Shown in pieces: positions 21,768-33,721 of a DNA stretch of 64,000 nt. The position numbers and the translations under genes were made by a program. Source of the stretch: Perca fluviatilis (taxonomy: Eukaryota; Chordata; Actinopteri; Perciformes; Percidae); the NCBI RefSeq assembly GCF_010015445.1, contig NC_053122.1, forward strand, positions 36,779,513-36,843,512, written 5' to 3'. The notes below the pieces were generated by a model that was not told where the DNA came from, did no database searches, and worked only from the letters and a program-made list of their open reading frames with translations. Every line of letters starts with the position of its first letter. Positions within the stretch are counted from its first letter, which is position 1.

Positions 21768-22470
21768 ATGGCAGTTCGTGTAATGGTCACGTTATTTTTA
21801 ATCTATTGATACGTGTTCACAGGGAGGTTCATTTGTTTTGTGGTGGCCAGCACGAAATGGTCTATATGGAGATTAACGGGGAAAGCAAACGCCACACCCC
21901 GGGGGAGGACACCTCACACGCCGGGAAATGGCCGCGGGGGAGGACGCCTCACACACCGGGAGACGGCCGCAAAACAACGGGGAAAGGACGCCTCACACGC
22001 CGGGAAACTGCCGCGGGGGAGGACACCTCACACGCCGGGACACGGCCGCGGGGAAAGGACGCCTCACACGCCAGGAGACGGCCGCAAAACAACGGGGAAA
22101 GGACGCCTCACACGCCGGGACACGGCCGCGGGGAAAGGACGCCTCACACACCCGCAGGGAACACGCGACAATAACGGGACGGTTAACGGGGAAACAAAAC
22201 GCCACACGCGGGACGCGATCCCTGGCCTCCTGGGTGAAAGTCCTGAATTGTTTGACCCATCCACCACCCCAACCATCCTTGTGCGGATTTTCGGCATTTC
22301 ATACTACTCTCTACCGTAGTTGTGCTGTGACCACGACATATGCTTCCCATTTAAATACATTAGTTTACATTTTCGTGCTGGCCACCACGAAACCAACGAC
22401 AAAAACATCCCTGTGAACACGTATCAATAGATTAAAATAACTTGACCATTTCACGTACTGCCATGAGACT
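21768..22470. mobile_element. Inverted-repeat MITE inserted in a (CAGA)n microsatellite
   Basis: The left end GTCTCATGGCAGTTCGTG and following roughly 90 bp recur in inverse at the right end (CACGTACTGCCATGAGAC), including the shared phrase AATCTATTGATACGTGTTCA. The interior has a GC-rich minisatellite and the block CTCCTGGGTGAAAGTCCTG shared with the 18240-18800 element. CAGA/CAGG repeats flank both sides, suggesting insertion into a microsatellite; this hides any target duplication. Confidence 0.82.
21895..22150. repeat. GC-rich minisatellite, about 7 units
   Basis: Units of about 36-48 bp repeat GGACGCCTCACACGCCGGGA and end CGGCCGCGGGG or CGGCCGCAAAACAACGGGG. The array gives long frames in several registers, none credible as protein. 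Confidence 0.9.
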
Positions 22471-22480
22471 GGGTTGCGCA

Positions 22481-22535
22481 GGCAGGCAGGCAGACAAGCA
22501 GGCAGACAAGCAGGCAGACAGACAGACAGACAGAC
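22481..22535. repeat. (CAGG)/(CAGA)n microsatellite, right of MITE
   Basis: Interrupted CAGGCAGG, CAAGCAGGCAGA and CAGACAGA runs. Confidence 0.88.
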
Positions 22536-22539
22536 TTAT

Positions 22540-23270
22540 CAATAAATTAGGTTTCTGCTATATTACTGTGTTGCAACGTGACATGTATTCAATGAAAAAT
22601 GATGCTGTGTCGCAAAAAAAGCTGTATTACAGTTACTAAGTATGACTCTTTCTGTAACATTGTATTGTACAATTACTCTCGAATGTATCATCTGGGTTCC
22701 CGTGTTTTGACGGAAGGACCTAGAGGGGTAAAAGGGTAGATGACGCCACTGACAGGCGACCAAAGGAAAGGTCCATGACATTGAAATAAAATTCCAGATT
22801 TCTCTGGGTTTGAACATTGTTGGAAACATTTGGGATAGTGTAAGTACACAACTTAAGAAAATATACAACATAGGTATGGTCATTTTTATACATTTCAATG
22901 CAGAAATATTACATAATTTGTAACTGCTGTACGACAACATAACAGTGTCAGTTTTCATTTTCATATTTATTCATTACATAAAGAAACTGATGATGTAATG
23001 TGAGATTTGTTCTTCTCTTTAGTCGGGTCAGGGCATTCGTTAATTCCACCGTGACAAAAAGGGAATATTAAGCATCTAATTAGTCTTGGCAGAACATAAA
23101 TGAGTGTAACTATGAATAACTGACCTGCTGAATGGCGGCTCTCTGACACCTTGGAGGAGAATTAAAATGTGTTTGCAGGTTGAACCTTCACAGACAGAGA
23201 GTCTTATACAAAAAGGGAAGGTATGCAAGAAGAAGACCATTCCACACCTCCTCTCCTCTCCTCTGGCTAA
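22540..23270. other. Unassigned AT-rich DNA
   Basis: No gene or recognised repeat. Confidence 0.4.
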
Positions 23271-23345
23271 CACGCAGGAACCCGACTCAGGGTGCTGGCA
23301 GTGTAGAGCCGGTGCAGGTTCTGGAAGGACTGGTCAAGGTTTTGT
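23270..23345 (+). pseudogene. 3' end of a Tx1-type LINE ORF2
   Basis: The frame reads TRLRVLAV, a stop, then SRCRFWKDWSRF, matching the last coding part of the minus-strand Tx1 LINE at 42205-42564 (LRELAVQSQCRFWKDWSRP). One TAG interrupts it. Similarity stops just after GGACTGGTCAAGG. Confidence 0.75.
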
Positions 23346-24335
23346 TATTTGTTGTGTTGCGTTTTATTTTATTTAGGATTGTGTAAGGACGGGGGCGCGT
23401 GGATATAAGGTTGTGGACGGGGGCCGACAAACGCCACCTAGGTTTTGGCTTGAGGCCATATTGGGGGAGAGCAGTTAAAACCAGTGGTGTTTAAAACAGT
23501 GAGTAAAAACCAGTCTGAGGAATAACAAATGTATAAAAAAAAGAATAAAACAATTAAAATTCCTCCTTAAAAGAATTTAAAAGCAAAAGCACAACCAACT
23601 AAAATCAAGCTAAAATGGTACAGCAGAACAGGAATGGGAGGTTAAAATGACAGTACACAGGTCTCCGAAGGCAACCAGCTTCTTGTCGCTTGGCTCCTCT
23701 CCTCGGGCATAGCCTGCAAAAGGAGAACTCTAGGCCAGTCAAACATCCTTTAAACAACCACAGCTTTGTACACACTACACACTACACCAAACACCGGTCT
23801 TAAAAGAGACTTACGCAGAAGGGAGAAGTTTCACCTTCTCCCACTGTTGCCGCTAGCGATCGGTGTTTGAGTTTTCCTCGGTGTACTCTCACTGGAATCC
23901 CGGTCTCTGTGTCTCTCTGTCTGCTCCTCTCGGTCTGCTCCTCTGCCTGTTCCGTTCCGTCTGTTGTGTTCTGCGTCCACCCTCGTGTGCTTTCATTCTC
24001 TCCATGTCCTTCTAGTGCTCTCCTGTTGGTCTCAGTGTCCTGCTTCGTGCCCCTGTGTCCTGCTCTCCTGCTGGGTCTTGTGTCCCCTTTTCATAGCTAA
24101 AACAGTCAATCCCTTCTTTTGTCCCCAGGTGCAAGTCCTTAATCCTAATTACTAAATGTCCACTGGTGGAAGTAAAATATAAAAAAAACACACACCACAC
24201 ATTTCAAAATAAAAGCATGCAATAATAAAAGATAAAAACAGAGCAACTACTAAAAACACAGCAAATCCAAAGTAAAAGCATGCTTAAATAAAATCAACTT
24301 CAATTGTCTTTTCTCGACTTATTTTTGTGATTGGG
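23346..24335. mobile_element. Unclassified sequence splitting a LINE 3' end
   Basis: LINE homology stops at about 23340 and resumes at 24345, so roughly 1 kb appears inserted or belongs to a variant 3' UTR. On the minus strand it begins with T-rich sequence, has purine-rich AGGAGAGCAGGACAC-like stretches and ends near GCGCCCCCGTCCTTACAC. No protein domain or inverted termini were found. The plus frame 23867-24100 is Ser/Cys/Val-rich low-complexity sequence. Confidence 0.35.
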
Positions 24336-24341
24336 ATTCTA

Positions 24342-24378
24342 CTCAGAAAAGTGTCCAATAAAGGGACTTTGAAAACCA
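24342..24378 (+). mobile_element. 3' terminus of Tx1-type LINE
   Basis: CCAATAAAGGGACTTTGAAA followed by ACC is identical to the 3' end of the minus-strand LINE at 41983-42012, and is followed by an A-rich run. Confidence 0.75.
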
Positions 24379-24624
24379 GAAAAAAAACCTCTCCTCTCCT
24401 GCTACCACATTATTTGCCTTCCTGGCACTAAAGGAGCAATAATCCATTAACCCTTTGAACCTGCAGCCACTGAAGCACAAACAGCTCCACTCTGATTCAG
24501 TAGAGTCATTAGCATCTCCATTAATTCTCCACACGCAGCAGTTCGGCTCCTGTAGACAACCATTCAAACAGCCAGTGGACGAAACAAGCTTCAGTTACTG
24601 AGAAGAGGCTCATTACAGCAGAGT

Positions 24625-24680
24625 GACTCATCTATCCATCCATCCATCTATCAGTCAGTCCGTCCATCCATTTTTCTCTG
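24625..24680. repeat. (ATCC)n microsatellite
   Basis: CATCCATCCATC/AGTCAGTCCGTCC repeats form the 3' tail of the RTE-like LINE that follows on the minus strand. Confidence 0.85.
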
Positions 24681-24870
24681 CTTATCTGAGGCAGCAACGT
24701 TTTCCAGCTCTTCCTGGGGAACCTCGAGGCATTCCATGGCCAGACAAGATATATAAGCTCTTCAGCATGTTCTGGGTTTACCCCGGGGCCTCTTACCATT
24801 TGGACGTGCCTGGAAAACGGGAGGCACCAAGCAGGCTTCCTGGTCAGATGTCTGAACCACCTCAACTGGC
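24632..24870 (-). pseudogene. RTE/Rex3-like LINE 3' end
   Basis: The minus frame reads QLRWFRHLTRKP and later WPWNASRFPRKSWKTLLPQ, the C-terminal part of an RTE-type reverse transcriptase. It runs into a (GATG)n-type tail, as described for fish Rex3. It is 5'-truncated like most RTE copies. The longer relative at 29760-30165 has the same order of motifs. Confidence 0.72.
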
Positions 24871-25797
24871 CAGGGACTCAGTTGTTCCTAATTTTCAGCT
24901 TGGAGAGAAAGTCACAGTTGTAACAAAGCTGTGCAGGTGGAACATTACGACACTGAATCAACAGATGATTGGTGACATTTTGATGGCGAGCGCTGAAAAA
25001 TTGACGTTTTCCTCACTCTTTTTTTAAACTTTGAAGCACTAGTTTGGTCAGGACAAATACACCTTAACCCAGTGATAATTCCCAGAATACTGTAGCTACT
25101 CCATCCAATGTACAACTGACCAGTCAAACTCGCCAGATATTCTAATTAAAAACAGCTGTTGACAATTTAAATGACAAAAAAATGTCCTCTAATGTGAAAC
25201 AGCTCAGTTGCAGAGTAATAAAATATGATTACACTTGTGGACTGTATGCTACTTTTCCAGCACCAAACAGGCAGGTTGAATAGTTTTCTTGGTAAAGTAA
25301 GAGGAGGATCCAGTAGAGCTAGAAATGTATTTCATGGGAGTTGGCGCAGACCGATCCAGAGCTAAAAGGATAATAAAATGTTTAAATCCAGCCATCAGGT
25401 GACCAGCAACACAACTCCAATTAGAGGACAATGTTGCGCCGTGTCTGGTGGATGTGTAAATAGGCAACTGTCGGCCATGACTTTATGAAACAATTTATAA
25501 AGCAATTATATGTCCAAGGTGGGATTTTCTTTTCTGACTTGGATCATGTTGAGTACAGCAAAGGCTAAATAAATTAAACGTCACTATCCATTCGCTAAAG
25601 CATTATATATTCGTCCCACGTATGCATAATCTATTTTCCTGCAGATAGCTGCTGATGGAAACAACTGATGCTCAGAGTTTTTGTAATGGAAGCAGACCGC
25701 TGCAAGGAAATGTCCTCACCTGTTGTGGAATTGAGGTCAAAGCTTTCACAAGGTTTGTTTTGTTGGTGAATGCAACAACTGCCAGTAGCCTCTTACC

Positions 25798-25835
<38 letters not shown>

Positions 25836-27420
25836 GTCAGTAATCGAAGTTTACATGGGAGGAGAAATAGTTTGCTCAGATCAGCCCCGCTGCTGTCAGC
25901 AGGAGATTGGTTGAGGGAAAAGAAGTGTCAGCTGTGACAGGAAGAAGCCCTGCAGAGAAAAATGGCCCACTGCTGTCTAATGCTACAGCAAGAAGACAAA
26001 AGGAGGAGTGAAAGAAAGAAGAGAGAGATGGAGACAGATGGACAGACGGAGAGAGACGGACAGGAAGAGGACAGCACTGGCACAATGAGAGAGAGAGAAA
26101 GAGGCAGAGGAGGAAATGACATGTGAAGGACAAACTGGATCTAAATGGAGAGTGTAGCCTGAGGCAGCGCTGACTGCATTAAGAGTTAGCGAAGAGCAGG
26201 AAATGGTGTTATTATCAAGTAGTGTGAAGCAGGTTATTAGAAATTAATAATTGTCCAAATGGACAGTATATCTGGGCAATTTCCTTTTTATAGGTTGGTG
26301 CCTGAAAGCAGAACAGCAGTACTGCAGTATTTTATAAAATGGCTCCAACCAATCTGTGATACAAAACCCTCAGAGCAGTCAGACTTCAGCACACTCTAAC
26401 CCCTGCTCTGATTGACATGTCAAAGTAGTCCCTCCTAGCCATGGGGAGTTTTGATGTCTTCTCTGGCTCTCGAAGAGCTTTGTCAAGCGTGAGAAAATGA
26501 TACAAGGGTCTATAAATACATTAGTTGCATTATGGGAATGCAACTTTTTTAACCTGACCTATAGAGAATGCAACACACAGAAGACACCTGTCGCACACAC
26601 CAGATTGGATTGGAACTGTCGAGGTAAAATTTACTCAGAATAAGAGACTTCATTTTCAGTTCAAATAAAACACCTTTACACAATAACTGTCTGGTAAAAT
26701 TGAAATATAAATAATAAACCAAGGAACGCTTAATTGTTATAAATAATGTGCTATAACTAATTGACAATATATTGTATATGAGGATTGTTATGTTAAAGGT
26801 CTGACCTACTGCACCTTCAAATTTACTTATCTTTGTTTCTTTCTTCAATGTTTGTCTTTGTTGATGTTGCAAATGGAGCTGCTGTGATGCAATAAGTGAA
26901 AAAAAAAATCTGATTTGATCTGACAAAGTATTATCATCATTATCAAACACAGGGAACGACTCCTGCAGAAGTTTGTTGCAGACAGATCATCTTAGAAGCA
27001 ACATTTGTCGTGACAGCTCAGATGGCAGCTTCGGGATCTCATCTGCTCTTTCATCTCTGTAGACGTCAGACAAACTCTTCTGAAACTCCTCGAAGGCTCT
27101 CGGTCCTCAAAGTATCTGTCGGCAGTCTTTTATGTAAGAAGAGCACCAGAGGTATTTGGCAACATGTTGCATTTCAGAGGGGAACAGCAACATCTAGCAG
27201 CACATAGAAAATGAGACCCTGGGGTTCTGCAGAGTCGGATCATAAGAGAACTACTGGACCTGCAGGCCCTTCTGCAGAGACAGATTTAGAGGTGCAGAGT
27301 TCTGTGGTGCAGAAAAAAACTACATGAGAGTAATTTTGTGAGTTTTGTCTATCAGCCAGGTTAATGGCAACTTCTGAACTGACGAGATTTCAGGGATGTA
27401 AATGTTACTTATAATAACTT
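24871..27420. other. Unassigned DNA, about 2.5 kb, with a CT tract and GA-rich stretch
   Basis: A (CT)n tract lies at 25800-25831 and a purine-rich AGAGAGA/GACGGAGAG stretch at about 25990-26110. No gene or named element was seen. Frames at 25876-26133 follow the low-complexity sequence. Confidence 0.45.
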
Positions 27421-28430
27421 CAGCATATGTTTGTAATTTATTGTTACTTGAAATTCTTTTATTAGGATAACCCCTTGAGATGTACCATCTCGTTTTCGAG
27501 GGGGTCCTGAACAAAATACAACAAAAAAAAACATTACAGACATACAAATATGATAAACAAAACAAAACAGTAACAAATACAGTAACACAACAATAACAAC
27601 AACAAAAAAAACACAGAGCCTACAATTACAACATAATAAATAACAGGGAATAATGATCAATCAAAATATAGCCAAACGTTACTGTAGAAAGAGAGTGTGA
27701 ATTAAGTGGTTCAATAAGATGAAACGAGTGAAGAATGCGATAAAATTGGAGAGAATTAAAGTCTCCATGTACAGTTAGTATGAAAGTGAATTGCCAAGGC
27801 ATGTTTAAACAGTCTAAAAGATGAAATGGAGTGAATATTTACTGGTAAGTTATTCCAGTCAGAAGGTGCTTTAAACATAAAAGCATTTTTGTATCTGGAC
27901 TTAGAAACATGAGGTACTGAAAAGAAAAGCTGTACAGTATGTCTTAAATGATGAGTGGAGGAAAAAGGAACCAAAAACTGTTTTAAATCAAAAGGATAAT
28001 TGAAATGAACACATTAAAGACAAAGTGCAACCAATGAATCTGTCTTCTTATATATGGTGTGGGAAAGTCAAGAAGTTCATACATTATACAGTGATGAGTT
28101 GTAAATGCGCAGTTAAGAATAAATCCACACAATCTATTATACACTCTAGTAAGAGGAGTAAGAGAAGTATTAGAAGCAATGCAATACACAGAATCAGCAT
28201 AATCCATTATTGGCAATATAAATTGAAGGGCAATTTTTTTCCAGACCTTAAGTGGAAAACAGTTTCTCGAACGGAAAAGGAGACTAAGACTATAATTCAA
28301 TTTATGTACAATGTGATTAATATTGTAATTAAATGAAAGCTCAGAGTCAAAGTATAAGCCCAAGTATTTAATATGGTCAACTTTCTGCAATGTACTGCCA
28401 TCAAGACAAGAAATACAACATGAATTATGA
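27420..28430 (-). pseudogene. LINE ORF2 C-terminal part and 3' UTR
   Basis: On the minus strand, 28390-27983 reads VDHIKYLGLYFDSELSFN, a thumb-domain motif typical of jockey/CR1-like LINEs, then RRQIHWLHFVFN. A frameshift leads to 27974-27756 with APSDWNNLPVNIHSISSFRL, the usual C-terminal motif. The 3' UTR ends with a stem-loop around CCCCTTGAGATGTACC/ATCTCGTTTTCGAGGGGG (27470-27506) and A-rich sequence. The reverse transcriptase palm continues at 29113-29395 beyond an inserted retroelement. Confidence 0.78.
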
Positions 28431-29112
28431 CCTGTCTCTCTTAGTTACCTGTTATAGTTACGCTGTTATAGTTCTAGACTGCCGGGGGACTTCCTTCCTT
28501 TGACACACTGAGCTGCTCTCTCCTCTCCCTTTCTATTACTGTTTCTATTACTGTTACTGTTTCTATTACTGTTACTATTACTATTACTATTTGTGTGCAG
28601 CCCGTCCCAGAAATGCTTGTTACTAATCCTAGCTTCTGGGGAGTTTACTCCCCGGAGTCCTTATGTTTTTTTTTCCCCCAGCGTATTTCCTTGGAGAACG
28701 TTGGCACCAAGACCCTGGTTGCAGCTGTCGCCGTGGTCCTGCTGCACTCCCTGCTGAGCTCAGCGATGCCCTGCAATGTCATGCTGCGTCCTGCTGAACC
28801 CTGCAGCTTCCCGCTACATCCAGTCACTGTTCCATTATTAATGTGACTACTATCGCCACTGTTCATCACACCCCCAACCGGCTCGTCAGACCGACCTACC
28901 AAGAGCCTGGGTCTGTCCGAGGTTTCTTCCCAAGAGGGAGTTTTTCCTCGCCACTGTCGCACTGCTTGCTCTTGAGGGAATTACTGGAATTGTTGGAATT
29001 GTTGGGGCTTTGTAAATTATAGAGTGTGGTCTAGACCTACTCTATCTGTAAAGTGTCTCGAGATAACTTATGTTATGATTTGATACTATAAATAAAATTG
29101 AATTGAATTGAA
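28431..29112 (+). mobile_element. Retroelement 3' end inserted in the LINE
   Basis: It carries GAGGTTTCTTCCCAAGAGGG, GTCTAGACCTACTCTATCTG and CTCGAGATAACTTATGTTAT, then AAATAAAATTGAATTGAATT as a pentameric tail. I recognise this as a very frequent teleost retroelement 3' end. A second truncated copy is at 31709-31810 in the opposite strand. A TTACTA/TTTCTA tandem tract lies at 28530-28590. No clear target duplication was found. Confidence 0.7.
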
Positions 29113-29395
29113 TTGAATGTTTGTTACATTTAAGTTTGATGTTCTGTCGAGTGCCAAAAATCATAGTATGTGTTTTAATTTCATTGAGGAGTAACTTATT
29201 AACTGCAAGCCAGTTTTGTAAATTATTAAAATCAGACTGTAAATCTGCTTCAATCTGTACTAAATTAGTATGTGAAGTATATATAACCGTATCATCAGCA
29301 TAAAGCTGAACAGAACACTTACAAATAGAGGGAAGATCATTAATAAATATGGAAAAATATGTTCCTGCACCTTTGAAATTTGACTTTGGCTTTTT
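29113..29395 (-). pseudogene. LINE reverse transcriptase palm fragment
   Basis: The minus frame reads YFSIFINDLPSICKCSVQLY and ADDTVIYTS, containing the catalytic YADD (codons at 29291-29302), then DFNNLQNWLAVNKLLLN. It is the upstream part of the LINE at 27420-28430, cut by the 28431-29112 insertion. The usual LGPLLF just before FSIFIND is replaced by unrelated residues, so the copy is 5'-truncated at about 29370-29395. Confidence 0.82.
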
Positions 29396-29429
29396 TACTT
29401 TTGGCTTGTCATTTACAGCTGCATCTACT

Positions 29430-29560
29430 AATACAGTAGTCTCGCATTGCCAGCCCCATCTCCACATCGCTGCAAAGGAAGGTCTGGCTACACCACAGAT
29501 GCATTCTGTGATAGGTGAATAAAACGCTTTGTTTTTCTTTGCATTTCTTTAAACCTATCC
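29430..29560. mobile_element. MITE fragment
   Basis: AGTAGTCTCGCATTGCCAG and AAGGAAGGTCTGGCTACACC are phrases of a common teleost MITE. The far end could not be placed. Confidence 0.45.
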
Positions 29561-29759
29561 CAATCGTTTTGGGTGGTGCTAATCTCCAGACGCAGTGACG
29601 GTGGCTCTTCAAAATAGTCTCAGGAAGGAACTTGTTTTGGTGGAACATGTGCACCTCGCGAAAGAAAACGCCACATACAATATTAAGTGAAGTTAACTGT
29701 TGACACAGTACAGTAACGTGAGCGATTTAAATTAGCTGGATACACGGTTCACCTATGGC

Positions 29760-30165
29760 CATGGAGGCTGGGTCATGACCGAAAGAACGAGATCCAGGGT
29801 ACAAGCGGCCGAAACGGGTTTCCTCAGGAGGGTGGCTGGCGTCTCCCTTAGAGATAGGGTGAGAAGCTCAGTCATCTGTGAGGAGCCAGTTGAGGTGGTT
29901 TTGGGCATCTGGTAAGGATGCCCCCTGGGCGCTTCCCTAGGGAGGTATTCCAGGCACATCCAGCTGGGAGCAGGCCTCGGGGAAGACCCAGGACTAGGTG
30001 GAGGGATTATATCTCCAACCTGGCCTTGGAACGCCTCGGGATCCCCCAGTCGGAGCTGTTAATGTGACTCCGGAAAGGGAAGTTTGGGGGCCCTGCTGGA
30101 GCTGCTGCCCCCGCGACACGACCCCGGATAAGCAAACGAAGATGGATGGAGATGGATGGATGGAC
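29760..30165 (+). pseudogene. RTE/Rex3-like LINE 3' end
   Basis: The frame includes TGFLRRVAGVSLRDRVRSS, then downstream WPWNASGSPSRS, matching the end of Rex3-like reverse transcriptases in order and phrase. It continues into a short 3' UTR and a GATGGATGGATGG tail (about 30140-30165). A stop and frameshifts interrupt it. It is 5'-truncated. Confidence 0.78.
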
Positions 30166-30169
30166 ATGG

Positions 30170-31145
30170 TTATCAGTCCCAAAACGTCCCAGTTAGAGAG
30201 TAAATGCCGTAAACATAGTCTTTTACAGTCATTCCCAGAAAGAGCCAAACAGGCCTGCCTTTATGACCCAAAATTTTCTTCAAAGCTTGCCATTTTCAGT
30301 GTGTAGCTTGCTAGCTTTAAGTTTGTTGTTGTTTTCCGAAACAAACAGAGTTTTGCAAGATAAGGGACATCCGGCGGAACATCAAGTTGCAGCGATTATC
30401 CTGGAAATGAACGTCAATCCTGACTAGTAATTCAGTGACAACACAGGCTGTGTCAGACTGGATACCACATAGCATTGACTTCACTGTCTGCATCTTTAGG
30501 CCATGCCCGAGTGGACCTTTCAGATATCAGCAACTACATTTTTATCACAATGTTATTATAATACATAGAAGCAATGGCTAAACCTATAACAATAGGGTCC
30601 ACATTATAACAAACAGGGATAACCCCTGAGAGCACAAATGTCTAATGTGAAGAAATCTCTCTGACTCAATTGTCTCTTTGTGAAGACAGATTTTTAAAAC
30701 ACTACTGCAGCTGTTGCCTCTGTGGACAAAGCCTTTGAAAGCCTTCTGTTGGTTTGCTGCAGGTCTCTCCTCCGGACTCCCTGCTGGAGACGTCCTTAGT
30801 CCTTAGTCCTTAGTCCTTAGTCCTTAGCTCAGCAGGATGTATTCAGGCATGGATTCAGAGGAGCTCCCTGACCAGCAAATGCAACACAGAAGCTTTTATT
30901 TTGTACAGCAGCTTTTATTTATTCCAAATTCCCCTGAAAAAAATTGGAGGCACATTTACATGCAAAGTTTTATTTGTCTTCAAGCCACAATGAATTTTTC
31001 ATCACCTCCATTGTTGTGTTAGCTCCTAAATGTAGCGTCTGAAACAAAGGAGTCATGGATTCAGTATAGAATTTATGGTACTGTATAATTAGAAAAGGGA
31101 ATTTTTATTTATGATCATTTTTATTTCAGTTAATTTACATCTTTT
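30170..31145. other. Unassigned DNA with a heptamer repeat
   Basis: A (CCTTAGT)5 tandem lies at about 30793-30828. No gene seen. Confidence 0.45.
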
Positions 31146-31322
31146 TTGGGCATTTTAGGCCTTTATTTGGATAGGACAGCTTAGACTTGAAAGGGGAAGA
31201 GAGAGGGAGAATGACATGCAGCAAAGGACCGCAGGTCGGAATCGAACTGCGGCCGCTGCGTCAAGGAGTAAACCTCTATATATGGGCGCCTGCTCTACCA
31301 GGTGAGTCAACCAGGCACCCCA
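31146..31322 (-). mobile_element. tRNA-derived SINE, minus strand
   Basis: In complement: GGGGTGCCTGGTTGACTCAC with A-box-like CTGGTAGAG, B box GTTCGATTCC (about 31238-31248), ATGTCATTCTCCCTCTC and CCTATCCAAATAAAGGCC. Same family as the pair at 19387-19737. Confidence 0.88.
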
Positions 31323-31708
31323 CTAAATTTATTTCAAGTAGATTTTCATACGCATCTGAAAGCTAGAACAAATTTCCTTCTCGTAAGTAAGTGAACACAC
31401 ACAGCTGTTTGTTTTAAACATTTTCAAAATGAATGAAAGACAACACTTTCAAATCAAATTATTCGACGAGCATTCTCCGACGTGGGCAAAAGAACGATAA
31501 CTTACGATACGATGATGATGGGAAAAAATTATTGAAATGTATTCAAACGGAAAAGTGAGTAGTTATATTTACTTGCCCAACGGGGCTTTTTACTTGCCCT
31601 GGCTCATCGGGCAACCCTTATTGTTGAACCCTGTAAAATAAACCGAATGATTTATCGAGAAAATAATCGGTAGTTAAATAAATTATGAAATTAACAACCT
31701 TTAAGTTC

Positions 31709-31810
31709 AATTCAATTTTATTTATAGTATCAAATCATAACACGAGTTATCTCGAGACACTTTACGGATAGAGTAGGTCTAGACCACACTCTGTAATTTA
31801 CAAAGCCCCG
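31709..31810 (-). mobile_element. Truncated retroelement 3' end
   Basis: In complement it matches the last 100 bp of the insertion at 28431-29112 (GTCTAGACCTACTCTATCCG, CTCGAGATAACTCGTGTTAT, AATAAAATTGAATTGAAC). Strong 5' truncation is typical of target-primed reverse transcription. Confidence 0.8.
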
Positions 31811-31811
31811 G

Positions 31812-33713
31812 TGTAATGCCACCATGTTGAAATGACCCAATTTCCCTGATTATCTTTCTGTGCCTGGACGTTCAAATGTGTGATCATGTTGTTGACTGAT
31901 CTGTGGTCAGTTCTTGGTCCTATTAGCAGGTTGACGTCTTGGTCTGGTCCAGATCCATCAGTGTTCTCAGAGCATCCAGTAATCTGCAGACAGGCTCTCT
32001 TTCCTAATAGCAGGTTTAGTCCGCTGACCCTCTCCTCGACATTTCACGCTGTTGAGCCACTTTCTCTCTTTTAGTGAGTTTTGTTCCAGATGAGAGCAGC
32101 TGTCAGTCACAGCTGACGGACTAGAGATGCTCACAGGTTGTTAAGACCCTGAAGCCTCCTATTGTGAAGCTCAGGGTCTAATATCACGCTTCACAACACT
32201 CCCTCAGGGATCCCCGGCTGGGTACAGGCCTCCAAAATCAGTCAGTTGAACAGGCACTCGGTTGTACAAACAGGTATTTAGAGCAAGCTGTGAAGTCAGT
32301 TAAGAGCCAGGACGTCTGAAAGCAACTAAAGTTGTTACAAGGTATTGCTGTCATCAGGTTTAGTTTTTCCTGGTTTTATCCAGTGATGGAGGAATGCAGC
32401 TGCTGACGTGCTGGCTTCACTAAGTGACCAGTGCAGCGCATGTTTCCAATCTTTTGTCACAAATGCAACTCAAAAACTAACCCTAATATTTAGGCAATTA
32501 AGAAACAGCTCAGTTCTGGTGAGAGGGTTTCGGCCTGCACATTAGTCAATCGCTTCTCTTAACTAACATCCCCTTTTACTCAGGAATTAGTAAAGTACTC
32601 TATCTACCTAACGTTAGTGTCGGACACATATATATATATATATATACACACATAATAATGAAAGAACAGTGGGAACAGTGTCAGTCACTCAACCCATCAG
32701 TCAGTCGCTAAGTACTTTAGAGAGTCAGGAAATTCAGTCTGTTCAGGTTTCTCACTAACAGACGTACTGTTAAGCTTTTTTTGGATACATTCTCCCCACC
32801 ATCACAAACCCCACTAAAGGATATTTTAGCTTCACATTTTATCCCCAGGTTCGATCTTAATGCATATGACTTCTTGAATTACATCGTAGCCTGTCTCGTC
32901 ACAAAGCACGCTGAAGGTACTGAAGAGATATAACTACGGCAGTATATTTCAGCCTGCTTCTGTTAACCTCTGTCCTTTTCCTCTCCTGTCTCCGTCAGAT
33001 TTAACGGCAGGTAAACTCTGTTGTCTGTCTCGCCGTCCTCAGTGAAATGACTTGCTCTCTGTTCAAAATATCTGCTTCATTGACTCTCTCTCTCTCTATT
33101 TATCTCTTTCTGAGTGTCACAATAAACAAGATGGACGTTCGATCCTTTGATTACTTGAAAAGACGGAGAGATAATCTCCAGAAACAACATGGTAGTTTCA
33201 CAGCTTGTTCTCAGATCCATAGAGGTCAATTATGTGTGGCAGAAAACATAAACTTCATAGAAAAACAAAATAAGTGTTAGAGAACGGCCCTTTTTTGTTG
33301 AGTTTGTGTCAGTTAAAACTCTATTCAGGGTCTTATTTCCTTTCATACAGGGATAAATGAAAGGAATAGGCACGGTGAGAGATAAACGTATGGATCAACA
33401 TGACATTTCAACCATAAGGTATTTAACAGACATTCTGTCACCACATCTCTCTGCCTGATCTGAGATATATCAGTTATTGTATATCCTTCATATTTGAGAA
33501 AGCTTTAGGAGCTCTGATGTCTCTTATCTTAAAAAGAGACGTTTCCACTTTCGGAGGTTGTTAGTGTGTCAGGTGAGATAAACCAAACACAGCTTCATCG
33601 GTTCAGGTAATTCACACTATTTTCATGTATATATTTTCTCCTGTCTGACATAGTGTGAATAAATCTCATCTCTGTCAGAAATCTCAAGTACAACTTTAAC
33701 AAAGAATTTTTCC
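31812..33713. other. Unassigned DNA, about 1.9 kb
   Basis: A (TA)n tract lies at about 32628-32646 and a (CT)n run near 33083-33094. No gene or named element was seen. Confidence 0.4.
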
Positions 33714-33721
33714 ATTTCTGA

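Noticed and set aside
21806..22416. Arg/Gly/Pro-rich 122-168-residue frames
   Set aside because: GC-rich minisatellite inside a MITE; three registers are all open, which is not protein-like selection.
31880..32074. Possible host exon near 31.9-32.1 kb
   Set aside because: Open frame of 64 residues without splice consensus, domain or repeat context; indistinguishable from chance.
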